From contig JADZBA010000354.1 of the NCBI GenBank assembly GCA_020852355.1, positions 1 to 35,827 on the forward strand: a DNA stretch of 35,827 nt. Direction: 5' to 3'. Within the stretch, counting starts at the first letter, position 1; each line of letters opens with the position of its first letter. The position numbers and the translations under genes are program-made. Of the stretch, positions 1 to 7,601 are shown in pieces. Below the pieces are notes generated by a model. The model had not been told where the DNA came from, did not search any database, and saw nothing but the letters and a program-made list of their open reading frames with translations. This stretch comes from Alphaproteobacteria bacterium. Its GTDB lineage: Bacteria > Pseudomonadota > Alphaproteobacteria > ATCC43930 > Allostellaceae.

Positions 1-1355
1 GACTTCGCCTCGATGGTCGGGCTGTCGGCGAGCCGCTTGATCTGGCTCGGCGTCAGCGTCCACGCCATGAGGTCGGCCTCGCCGCTCTGCAGCATGCCGA
101 GCTGGCTGTCGATCGCGGGCACGATCAGCCAGTAGACGTCGCTGAAATGCGGCGGCTGGAACCAGTCGGCGTTGGCCTGCATGCGCAGGAACTGGTCCTT
201 CTTCCACTCCGCGATCTTGAACGGCCCGTAGCCGACGGGCTTGTCGTTGGGCCAGTCGGCCGGCGACTTCAGGCTCTTGTCCTGGCCGACCTTCTCCCAG
301 ACGTGCCTGGGCGCGATGAAGGCGTAGCCCAGGATGTTGGTGACGAACGGCGAGTACGGTCCCTTCAGGCGGAAGCGCACCGTGCGCTCGCCGGTGATGT
401 CGACGCCGTCGATGTTGTCGTAGAAGCGCGCGAAGGACGGGAACTTCCACTCAGCGATGAAGTCGAAGGTGAACTTCACGTCCTCGACCGTGACCGGCTT
501 GCCGTCGGTGAACTTCATTCCCGCGCGGATCGTCACGTCGACCGTCTGCGCGTCGATCACCTTCCAGGATTCGGCGGCCCACGGAACCGGCTTCAAATTC
601 GCGTCGCGCATGATGAAGGGCGCGTAGGTCCATCGCAGCATCGAGCTGTTCTGCACCTCGCCCGTGGCGAACGGGTTCAGTGTCGCGATGTCGTACTGCG
701 TCGTCGCCCGGACGATCTTGCGGTTCGTCTTGGGCTTGCCGACGTAGTAGGTCCAGGGGATGTAGGCGAGCGAGATGCCGCTGCCCATCACCGGCACGAC
801 GCCCTCGATGCGGTCCTTGCGGTAGGGATTGATGTAGTCCGAGTAGTAGAGGACGATCCCCGGCAGCTCGCGGTGCAGGATCTGCTGCGCTTGGTGGATC
901 AGCGCGACCCGCTTGGCCGGGTCCATCTCGCCGCGCTGGGCATCGACGAGCCGGTCGTACTCCGCGTTCTTGAAGTTGCCGTAGTTGAACCCGCCCTTCA
1001 CCGCGCGCTTGGAGTGCAGCAGCTCGGTCAGGAAGAAGTCGGGGTCGATGCGGTCGGGGGCCCCGCCCCAGCCCATCGCCGTCATGTGCGGCGCGCTGCG
1101 GTCGGCGACGGCCTGCGCAAAGACGGTGTTCAGCGCCGCGTGCTGGACATTGACCTTGACCCCCAGCTTCTCCCAGTTCGGCCGCAGGATGCGCATCATC
1201 TCCACGGTTTCCGGCCAGTCCGGGGCGACCACGTTGATCGGCCCGACGACGCCGCCCGGGGTGCGCGCCTCCTGCGCCAGCGATGCCGTGGCCGTCGCGG
1301 CCAGCATCGCCGCCGCGAATGCCGTGCCGAGCCTGCGTCCCAATCCCATGTGCAT
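1..1355 (-). CDS. ABC transporter solute-binding protein, family 5 (peptide/nickel type), 3' end outside window
   Basis: Periplasmic binding protein for an oligopeptide-type ABC importer, incomplete because it runs off the left edge (about 451 residues visible). A Sec signal peptide is clear: MGLGRR, a hydrophobic stretch, then an ASLAQ-type cleavage site near residue 28. The body carries family-5 features such as a PTVDVTIR-like beta strand followed by KFTDGKPVTVEDVKFTFDF, and further on GYGPFKIAEW. An ATG at 1353-1355 is preceded by GGGAGG about nine bases upstream; a second in-frame ATG lies two codons inside. It sits 48 bp downstream of the amidohydrolase on the same strand, so the two are probably co-transcribed and permease/ATPase genes are expected to the left. 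Family-5 proteins also bind non-peptide ligands, so the substrate is unknown. Confidence 0.9.
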   Translation of the reverse strand, partial: MHMGLGRRLGTAFAAAMLAATATASLAQEARTPGGVVGPINVVAPDWPETVEMMRILRPNWEKLGVKVNVQHAALNTVFAQAVADRSAPHMTAMGWGGAPDRIDPDFFLTELLHSKRAVKGGFNYGNFKNAEYDRLVDAQRGEMDPAKRVALIHQAQQILHRELPGIVLYYSDYINPYRKDRIEGVVPVMGSGISLAYIPWTYYVGKPKTNRKIVRATTQYDIATLNPFATGEVQNSSMLRWTYAPFIMRDANLKPVPWAAESWKVIDAQTVDVTIRAGMKFTDGKPVTVEDVKFTFDFIAEWKFPSFARFYDNIDGVDITGERTVRFRLKGPYSPFVTNILGYAFIAPRHVWEKVGQDKSLKSPADWPNDKPVGYGPFKIAEWKKDQFLRMQANADWFQPPHFSDVYWLIVPAIDSQLGMLQSGEADLMAWTLTPSQIKRLADSPTIEAK

Positions 1356-1403
1356 GGTCGAGATCCTCCCGCGTCGAGTAGTAGGCAGCCTCACATCGCC
1401 CGA

Positions 1404-2849
1404 TCAGCCCATCGGCAGGGTCGTCGGCGCGATCTCCTCGGCCCGCCGGCCGGAATGGTCGCGCTCGGCCGCGCGCCGCGCGCCATAGTCCTGCATGCGC
1501 TGGACGTTCTGGGCCGCCTCCATCGCGTCGAAGCCGACGACGCGCCCGCCGTCGAGCACCTTGGTGCCGTCGACGAAGACGTCGCGCACCGCGCGATCGG
1601 CGGCGGTGAAGACGAGGCAGCGCAGCGGGTCGTAGACCGGCAGCATCCAGTTGTCGTCGGTGGCGATCAGCACGATGTCGGCCTTCGCACCCGGTGCCAG
1701 CCGGCCGAGGTCGTCGCGATGCAGGATCCTGGCGCCGCCGATCGTCGCCGCGTTGAAGACGTCGAGCGTGCGCCCGCCGGAGATGCGCCGCTCGGTCACC
1801 CGCGACATGATGATCGCCGTGCGCATCTCCTCGATCATGTTGTGCGGATGGGTGTCGGTGCCGATGCCCATGTTGATGCCGGCGCGGACATAGCCGCCGA
1901 AGCTCTCCATGGTGATGCCGTAGCGGCTGAACGGCGTCGGGCAGTGCGCCACCGAGACGCCCGCCTCGGCCAGGATGTCGATGTCCTCGCGGAAGTCCCA
2001 GCTCAGCCAGGAATGGTGGCCGAGGAACAGGCCGTGGCCGATGGTGACGCCCTCGGCGAGGAAGCCGATCTCCTTCAGCCACTGGACCTGCGTCTTGCCG
2101 TGCCGGCGCGTCATCTCCAGGAATTCCATGACGGCCTCGCCGGCATGGAGCTGGATCGGCCGCTGCCGGCGGCGCGCCTCGGCCAGCGAATCGACCAGCA
2201 GGTCGGCGTCGCAGGTGTCGATCGCCATCGGCGCGACCATGCCCATCATCCGGCCCGAGGGATGCGCCTCGGCGGCGTCGATCACCGCCATCGCGTCGGC
2301 GAAGGCGCGCCGGCCGCGGTCGGCCTCGGGGCGGTAGGTCAGCGTGTAGGCGTTGGGCACGTGCCAGTGCTGGCTCTCGTAGAGCGGCGCCAGGTAGGCG
2401 CGCAGGCCGCTCTTCGCCACGGCGTCGATCCATCCCGGATAGGGGAAGGACATGTCGACATAGGTGGTGACGCCGCTGCGCAGCATCTCGGTGAAGGCGA
2501 GCAGCGCGTTCCACGGCCGGTCGACGTCGTCGGCGGCGAACGCCGTGCGGCCGTCATAGAGGCCGCTCTGGTAGAAGTTGACGTTGCCCAGCTCCTCGCG
2601 CACGCCGCGGAAGCTCGGCATGTTGGCGGGGTGGTTGTGGACGTTGATCAGGCCGGGCATCACGAAGCGCCGGCGGCCGTCGATCTCGGTCGCGACAGGG
2701 CCTTCATAGCGGCCGCCGACATGGACGATGCGGTCGCCCTGGAAGGCGACGTCGCCGTTGCGCAGGTAGACGTGGCGGCCGGCCTTGCCGTCCCAGGCGG
2801 CGATCCAGTCGGCGGAGCGAATGCACGTGATTTTCGGGGCTGTCTGCAC
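1404..2849 (-). CDS. Amidohydrolase family protein (metal-dependent deaminase/chlorohydrolase-like)
   Basis: Cytosolic TIM-barrel metallohydrolase of the ATZ/TRZ/cytosine-deaminase-like branch, hydrolysing a C-N bond of a small, often heterocyclic substrate. With the GTG start used here (481 aa) the metal ligands are H71 and H73 (VHNHP), H235 (LHAGE), H272 (IGHG) and D332 (GTDTH). The C-terminal part carries the usual GRLAPGAKADIVLI beta-sandwich strand. The frame is also open back to an ATG at 2888. I prefer the GTG at 2847-2849 because it gives MQTAPKITCIRSADW, because the ATG has no ribosome site, and because the ATG lies inside an AT-rich putative promoter. Upstream of the solute-binding gene and divergent from the Mo-hydroxylase gene. 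The exact substrate is not predictable. Confidence 0.85.
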   Translation of the reverse strand: MQTAPKITCIRSADWIAAWDGKAGRHVYLRNGDVAFQGDRIVHVGGRYEGPVATEIDGRRRFVMPGLINVHNHPANMPSFRGVREELGNVNFYQSGLYDGRTAFAADDVDRPWNALLAFTEMLRSGVTTYVDMSFPYPGWIDAVAKSGLRAYLAPLYESQHWHVPNAYTLTYRPEADRGRRAFADAMAVIDAAEAHPSGRMMGMVAPMAIDTCDADLLVDSLAEARRRQRPIQLHAGEAVMEFLEMTRRHGKTQVQWLKEIGFLAEGVTIGHGLFLGHHSWLSWDFREDIDILAEAGVSVAHCPTPFSRYGITMESFGGYVRAGINMGIGTDTHPHNMIEEMRTAIIMSRVTERRISGGRTLDVFNAATIGGARILHRDDLGRLAPGAKADIVLIATDDNWMLPVYDPLRCLVFTAADRAVRDVFVDGTKVLDGGRVVGFDAMEAAQNVQRMQDYGARRAAERDHSGRRAEEIAPTTLPMG

Positions 2850-2874
2850 GAGACACCTGTGCCTGTCGTCGCGA

Positions 2875-2900
2875 TGTGATATATTCATAATACGTTAATG
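2875..2900. promoter_or_regulatory. AT-rich divergent promoter/operator candidate
   Basis: This is the only strongly AT-rich stretch for kilobases. It contains TATTCATAATA (2882-2892), an inverted repeat with 4-bp arms. Read rightward, CATAAT (2886-2891) matches five of six bases of a sigma-70 -10 box, which would place transcription start near 2898 and favours the 2931 start of the Mo-hydroxylase gene. Read leftward, TATTAT (2887-2892) is an equally good -10 box for the amidohydrolase gene. No convincing -35 box is visible, suggesting activator dependence. The GntR proteins encoded at 6214-7601 are natural candidates to bind here; that is inference. Confidence 0.4.
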
Positions 2901-2930
2901 CCGGTGCCGTCCACGGGGAAACGACAGGCG

Positions 2931-5351
2931 ATGACCCAGATCTCGGATGGCGGCGGGCCGGACAATCGTTCGGTGCGCCGCGTGGAGGATCGCCGCCTGC
3001 TCACCGGGCAGGGCCGCTTCACCGATGACGACGCGCCGGCCGGCGCCGTCGTCGCGGTCTTCCTGCGCTCGCCCCACGCCCACGCCCGCATCCGCGCGAT
3101 CGACGCGGCGCCGGCGCTGACGCGGCCGGGCGTGCTGGCGGTGGTGACCGGGCGCGACCTCGCGGCGGCCGGCGTCGGCGGCCTCGCCTGCGGCTGGCAG
3201 GTCGCCGACCGCGACGGCCGGCCGATGGTCGAGCCGCCGCGCCCGCTGCTGGCGAGCGAGCGGGTGCGCCATGTCGGCGATCCCGTGGCGGTCGTCCTGG
3301 CGGAGACCGCGGCGATCGGCCTCGATGCGCTGGAGAGCATCGTCGTCGACTACGAGGCGCTGCCGGCGGTGACCGACGCCGCGGCGGCCGTGGCGCCCGG
3401 CGCGCCGCAGGTCTGGCCCGAGGCGCCCGGCAACTTGTGCTGCCCCTGGGAGATCGGCGACGCGGCTGCCGTCGCGCGCGCCTTCGCCGCGGCCGCGCAC
3501 GTCGTGCCGATCGAGCTGCGCAACAACCGCCTGGTGGCGGCACCGATGGAGCCGCGGGCCGCCGTCGCCAGCTTCGATGCGGCGCTGGAGCGCTACACCC
3601 TCGTCACCACGACGCAGAACCCCCATGCCGTGCGCGCGACGCTGGCCGGCAGCGTGCTCGGCATCCCCGAGCACCGCCTGCAGGTGATCTGCCGCGACGT
3701 CGGCGGCGGGTTCGGGACCAAGATATTCATCTATCCCGAGGAGGCGGTGATCACCTGGTGTGCGGGTCGCTTCCGCCGCCCGGTGCGCTGGACGGCGAGC
3801 CGCATCGAATCCTTCCAGGTCGACGCCCAGGGCCGCGACCACGTGACCCGCGCCGAGCTGGCGCTCGACGCCGACGGCGGCTTCCTCGGCCTGCGCGTGC
3901 GCACGCTGGCCAATCTCGGCGCCTACCTGACCCAGGCGGCCCCCGGCATCGCCACCTTCTACTACGCGCAGCTCCTCTCGGGCGTGTACCGCATCCCGGC
4001 GATCCATTGCGAGGTGCGGCTGGTCTTCACCAACACGACCTCGGTCGACGCCTATCGCGGCGCCGGCCGGCCGGAGGCGACCTACGTCCTGGAGCGGCTG
4101 GTCGACAAGGCGGCGCGCGCGACCGGCATCGACCGCTTCGCGCTGCGCCGGCGCAACTTCATCCCGGAGGAGGCATATCCCTACGCCACCCCCCTCGGGC
4201 TGACCTACGACAGCGGCAACCACGCGCGCACGCTCGACATCGCGCTCGCCGCGGCGCGGCCGGTCCCCTCGCCCGCCGCCGCCCACGGCAGCCGCCGGCG
4301 CGGCTTCGGCGTCTCGACGTATGTCGAGATCGCCGGCGCGCGGCCGACCCGCGTCACCCGCGCCCAGGGGTCGCGCGGCGGGCGCAGCGAGTCGGCGCTG
4401 GTGCGCGTCCATCCCAGCGGCGCCGTCAGCGTCTTCACGCCGATGCAGAGCAACGGCCAGGGGCACGAGACGACCTTCGCGCAACTCGTCGCCGACCGGC
4501 TCGGCGTGCCGATGGACATGGTCGAGATCGTCGAGGGCGACACCGACCGCGTGCCGTTCGGCCGCGGCAGCGCGGCCTCGCGCTCGCTGGTGGTCGGGGG
4601 CTCGGCCATCGCCAAGGCGGTCGACCGCATCGCCGAGAAGGCGCGGCGGATCGCCGCCCACATGCTGGGCTGCCGCCTGGAGGACGTCATCCTCGCCGAC
4701 GGCCGCTGCACCGACCGCACCGGCGGGCGCAGCGCCACCTTCGCCCAGGTCGCCCGCGCCGCCCACGACGCCGTCGCCTTCCCGGTCGAGGAGATCGAGC
4801 CCGGGCTGGAGGCGACCGCCTTCTACGAGCCGGTGGACTGGAGCTATCCCTGCGGCTGCCATGCCTGCGAGGTCGAGGTCGACGTCGAGACCGGGGTCGT
4901 GCGCCTGCTACGGGTGATCGCCGTCGACGACGTCGGCAACGTCATCAACCCGATGATCGTCCACGGCCAGATCCACGGCGGGCTCGCCCAGGGCATCGGC
5001 CAGGCGCTGCTCGAGCATTGCCGCTACGATCCGGAGACCGGGCAGAACGTGACGTCCTCGCTGATGGACTACGCCCTGCCGCGCGCCGACGACCTGCCGA
5101 GCTTCGACGTGCACCTGAGCCCGACCGTGTGCCTCAACAATCCGCTCGGAGCCAAGGGCTGCGCCGAGGTCGGCAGCGTCGGCGTGCCGCCCGCGGTGGT
5201 GAACGCCGTGCTCGACGCGCTGGCGCCGCTCGGCGTCGAGCATCTGGAGATGCCGCTGACGCCCGAGCGCGTCTGGCGGGCGATCGCCGACGCCCGGGAG
5301 AGATCGTCGACCCGAGCCGCGCCCGAGCGCGTCGCCAACCTGGTGGAGTGA
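2931..5351 (+). CDS. Xanthine dehydrogenase/aldehyde oxidase-family molybdopterin-binding large subunit (CoxL-like)
   Basis: Catalytic molybdenum-cofactor subunit of a hydroxylase, 806 aa, full length for the family. Typical blocks occur in order: the N-terminal VRRVEDRRLLTGQGRF strand, the GGGFGTK loop near residue 258, the active-site loop AYRGAGRPEAT near 373, a GRGSAASRS cofactor-binding segment, and GAKGCAEVGSVG near 740-752, whose glutamate matches the general base of xanthine dehydrogenase. The loop lacks the cysteine of true CO dehydrogenase (AYRCSFR), so CO oxidation is unlikely. The ATG at 2931 has GGGGAA about ten bases upstream; an in-frame ATG at 2898 has none. No FAD (CoxM) or [2Fe-2S] (CoxS) subunit is encoded nearby, so its electron-transfer partners must lie elsewhere. 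An FGase-like gene follows after 6 bp. Confidence 0.93.
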   Translation: MTQISDGGGPDNRSVRRVEDRRLLTGQGRFTDDDAPAGAVVAVFLRSPHAHARIRAIDAAPALTRPGVLAVVTGRDLAAAGVGGLACGWQVADRDGRPMVEPPRPLLASERVRHVGDPVAVVLAETAAIGLDALESIVVDYEALPAVTDAAAAVAPGAPQVWPEAPGNLCCPWEIGDAAAVARAFAAAAHVVPIELRNNRLVAAPMEPRAAVASFDAALERYTLVTTTQNPHAVRATLAGSVLGIPEHRLQVICRDVGGGFGTKIFIYPEEAVITWCAGRFRRPVRWTASRIESFQVDAQGRDHVTRAELALDADGGFLGLRVRTLANLGAYLTQAAPGIATFYYAQLLSGVYRIPAIHCEVRLVFTNTTSVDAYRGAGRPEATYVLERLVDKAARATGIDRFALRRRNFIPEEAYPYATPLGLTYDSGNHARTLDIALAAARPVPSPAAAHGSRRRGFGVSTYVEIAGARPTRVTRAQGSRGGRSESALVRVHPSGAVSVFTPMQSNGQGHETTFAQLVADRLGVPMDMVEIVEGDTDRVPFGRGSAASRSLVVGGSAIAKAVDRIAEKARRIAAHMLGCRLEDVILADGRCTDRTGGRSATFAQVARAAHDAVAFPVEEIEPGLEATAFYEPVDWSYPCGCHACEVEVDVETGVVRLLRVIAVDDVGNVINPMIVHGQIHGGLAQGIGQALLEHCRYDPETGQNVTSSLMDYALPRADDLPSFDVHLSPTVCLNNPLGAKGCAEVGSVGVPPAVVNAVLDALAPLGVEHLEMPLTPERVWRAIADARERSSTRAAPERVANLVE

Positions 5352-5357
5352 GCCCCG

Positions 5358-6212
5358 ATGGAGCACGTACCCGGACTGCTGACTCTGGTCCCGCCGCGCG
5401 GCGAGCCGGCGCCGCTCGTCGTCGAGGTGCCGCGCAGCGGCCGCGAATACCCCAATGCGTTCCGCGTCTCCGCCTCGTTCGAGACGCTGCACGCCTATGT
5501 CTCGATGTATGTCGAGGAGATCTACGCGGGCGCGCCCGACGGCGGCGCGACGCTGCTGTGGGCGAACTTCCCCAACAGCTTCGTCGACGCCAACCGCCAC
5601 ATCGAGGACATCGATCCCGAGCTCCTGGCGGAGCCGTGGCCGGGGCCGATCAACCCCGGCGACAAGTCGTCGCGCCTCGGCACCGGCCTGATCCACAAGT
5701 GGGGCAGGAACGACCTGCCGCTCTACGACCGCAAGCTGTCGGTGGCCGAGGTGCGGCACCGCATCGAGGCCTACTACCAGCCCTATCACCAGCGTCTCGC
5801 CGACCTCATCGACGCGAACGTGCGCCGCTTCGGCGCCTCCTGGCACCTGAGCTGCCACTGCATGGCCTCGGTCGGACCGCGCTATTCCCACGACCGCGGG
5901 CTGCCGCGCGCCGACATCTGCCTCAGCGACCGGCACGGCACGACCTGCGATCCCGCGTTCCTCGACGCCGCGATCGGGGCATTCAAGGCCGAGGGATTCA
6001 CGGTTACGGTGAACGACCCCTTCGTGGGCCAGGAGTGCATCCGCCGGCATTCCGACCCGCCGAACCGGCGTCACAGCATCCAGATCGAGATGATCAAGGG
6101 CCTCTACATGGACGAGGAGACATTCGAGAAGACGCCGCGCTTCGCCGACACGCAGCGGCGGATGGGGCTGGTCATGGCCCGGATCGGTGCCTGGTGCCGC
6201 CAAGCGGCCTGA
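5358..6212 (+). CDS. N-formylglutamate amidohydrolase (FGase) family protein
   Basis: Zinc-dependent C-N hydrolase of the HutG/N-formylglutamate amidohydrolase family, 284 aa. Visible family marks are VVEVPRSGREYP near residue 21, the FVDANRHIEDIDPE block (residues about 74-87, equivalent to the family's VDLNR motif), LSCHCMASVG, a DRHGTTCDP segment and C-terminal SIQIEMIKGLYMDE. The ATG follows the previous stop by 6 bp, with GGAGTGA overlapping the end of the upstream gene, so translation is probably coupled. Classical members release glutamate from formylglutamate in histidine breakdown, but no hut genes are present here. In this setting it more likely hydrolyses an N-acyl amino acid produced by the neighbouring enzymes. 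Family assignment is firm; substrate is not. Confidence 0.88.
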   Translation: MEHVPGLLTLVPPRGEPAPLVVEVPRSGREYPNAFRVSASFETLHAYVSMYVEEIYAGAPDGGATLLWANFPNSFVDANRHIEDIDPELLAEPWPGPINPGDKSSRLGTGLIHKWGRNDLPLYDRKLSVAEVRHRIEAYYQPYHQRLADLIDANVRRFGASWHLSCHCMASVGPRYSHDRGLPRADICLSDRHGTTCDPAFLDAAIGAFKAEGFTVTVNDPFVGQECIRRHSDPPNRRHSIQIEMIKGLYMDEETFEKTPRFADTQRRMGLVMARIGAWCRQAA

Positions 6213-6213
6213 C

Positions 6214-6903
6214 GTGACGCGCGCCGCCTCCCGATCCGCAGCCGACCTTCCGGCGGACGGCGACGAGAGCCTGACGGCGCGTGCCTACCGGATCATCGAG
6301 CGCTCGCTCATCGTCGGCGGGCTGCGGCCGGGGGACGTGCTGTCGGAGCCCGCGCTGATGGCCGCCACCGGCTGCGGGCGTACGCCGGTGCGCGAGGCCA
6401 TCCAGCGGCTGGCGCGCGCCCATCTGCTGACCATCGTGCCCTATCACGGCGCCTTCGTCGCACCGGTCGACCCGCGCACGCAGATGAAGGTGCTGGAGAT
6501 GCGCCGCGAGCTCGATCCGGTGGTGGCGGCGGCGGCCTGCCGGCGGGTCGACGCGGCGGCCCGGCGGCGGCTGCATGGGCTCGCGGCCCGCCTGCGCCGG
6601 GGGCTCGCCGACGGCGACAACCTCGTCGTGGTCGAGGTCGACGGCGAGTTCAAGCGCCTGCTCCTGCGCCTGTGCGGCAACCCCCATCTGGCGCGCACCA
6701 TGGAGCCGGTCTACGCCGTCGCCCGGAGATTCTACTTCAGCACCGTCGTCGAGCCCGACCTCGAGGTCGGACGCCGGCACATCGCCCATATCGAGCGGGT
6801 CGCCGGCGGCGATCCCGCCGCCGCCGCCGCGGCGGCGAGCGACTTCGTGGCGGCGATCGACGCGCTGACGCGGGCCGCGATGATGACCAGCGCGCTGCGA
6901 TGA
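6214..6903 (+). CDS. GntR-family regulator with FCD domain, first of a tandem pair
   Basis: Cytosolic DNA-binding repressor/activator of the FadR (FCD) subfamily. An N-terminal winged helix is clear (ARAYRIIERSLIVGGLRPGD, then GCGRTPVREAIQRL), followed by an all-helical FCD ligand domain. The FCD metal site is atypical: the DxxFH motif reads DGEFK, while a later HIAH retains histidine. Start choice is uncertain. The GTG at 6214 follows the previous stop by one base; another in-frame GTG at 6187 would overlap it by 26 bp. The stop overlaps the start of the next GntR gene (ATGA). It is co-transcribed with the Mo-hydroxylase and FGase-like genes and so probably controls this catabolic unit. Confidence 0.88.
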   Translation: MTRAASRSAADLPADGDESLTARAYRIIERSLIVGGLRPGDVLSEPALMAATGCGRTPVREAIQRLARAHLLTIVPYHGAFVAPVDPRTQMKVLEMRRELDPVVAAAACRRVDAAARRRLHGLAARLRRGLADGDNLVVVEVDGEFKRLLLRLCGNPHLARTMEPVYAVARRFYFSTVVEPDLEVGRRHIAHIERVAGGDPAAAAAAASDFVAAIDALTRAAMMTSALR

Positions 6904-7601
6904 CGGCCATATCCGCCCCCGACATGCTGCGCCCGCCGGCCCGCGCCACCCGGGCGGAGCGCGCGTTCCGCCTGATCGAGGAGATGATCGTCACCGGCGC
7001 GCTGGCCCCCGGCGAGAGCGTGACCGAGCTGACGCTGAGCGATCGGCTCGGCATCGGCCGCACCCCCGTGCGCGAGGCGCTGCAACGCCTGGCCGCCAAC
7101 CAGCTCGTCGCCATCCGCCCGCGCCAGGGCGTCACGGTGACGGCCGTCGACTTCGAGCATGTCCGCACGCTGTTCGAGGCGCGGCGGCCGCTGGAGCGGG
7201 TGCTGGCGAGGCTCGCCGCGCGCAATGCCCGCGCCCCCGACCGCATCCTCATCCGCCAAGGTGCTGCGGCCCTCGTGGCCGCTGCCTGCACCGGCGACGG
7301 CCGCGACGTCATCGCCGCCGACGGCGCGCTCAAGGACGCGGCCATCCGGGTGGCGGACAACGAGTTCCTGGCGACCGCGCTGGGTCCGGTCCACGCGCTC
7401 TGCAAGCGCCTCTACTTCATCGCCGTGCCCGACCCCGACCGCGCCGTCGCCGAGGCCTATGCCCGCGCCTACGATGCCATGGCCGCCGGCGACGAGGACG
7501 AGGCGGTGCGCCTCATGGACGAGGCGGTCCGGCGCGTCGAGACGATGGTCTGCCGCGATGCGGCGAACGCCGAGCCGGGCGCCCGCCGCCGCGCTACTTG
7601 A
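6900..7601 (+). CDS. GntR-family regulator with FCD domain, second of a tandem pair
   Basis: Second FadR-type regulator, 233 aa, starting at an ATG that overlaps the preceding stop by 4 bp. The winged-helix motif is strong (RLGIGRTPVREALQRLAANQLV, near residues 40-62). The FCD domain follows but is poor in metal-ligand histidines: DGALKDAAIRVADN replaces D..FH, and the C-terminal helix reads AYARAYDAMAAGD where family members usually have a histidine. It may therefore bind its effector without a metal. It shares architecture but only moderate identity with its neighbour, suggesting an old duplication or recruitment of two regulators for two effectors. Its last 8 bp overlap the 3' end of the leftward permease gene. 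Confidence 0.88.
   Translation: MTAISAPDMLRPPARATRAERAFRLIEEMIVTGALAPGESVTELTLSDRLGIGRTPVREALQRLAANQLVAIRPRQGVTVTAVDFEHVRTLFEARRPLERVLARLAARNARAPDRILIRQGAAALVAAACTGDGRDVIAADGALKDAAIRVADNEFLATALGPVHALCKRLYFIAVPDPDRAVAEAYARAYDAMAAGDEDEAVRLMDEAVRRVETMVCRDAANAEPGARRRAT

Noticed and set aside
147-2879. Rightward 910-codon open frame opposite the solute-binding and amidohydrolase genes
   Set aside because: Arg/Asp/Val/His-rich composition, no domains; it is the complement shadow of two well-supported genes.
2895-4862. Leftward 655-codon open frame inside the Mo-hydroxylase gene
   Set aside because: High-GC antisense artefact; the sense strand has all XDH family motifs.
2931-5351. Carbon monoxide dehydrogenase large subunit
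   Set aside because: The active-site loop is AYRGAGR, lacking the CODH cysteine (AYRCSFR), and CoxM/CoxS are absent.
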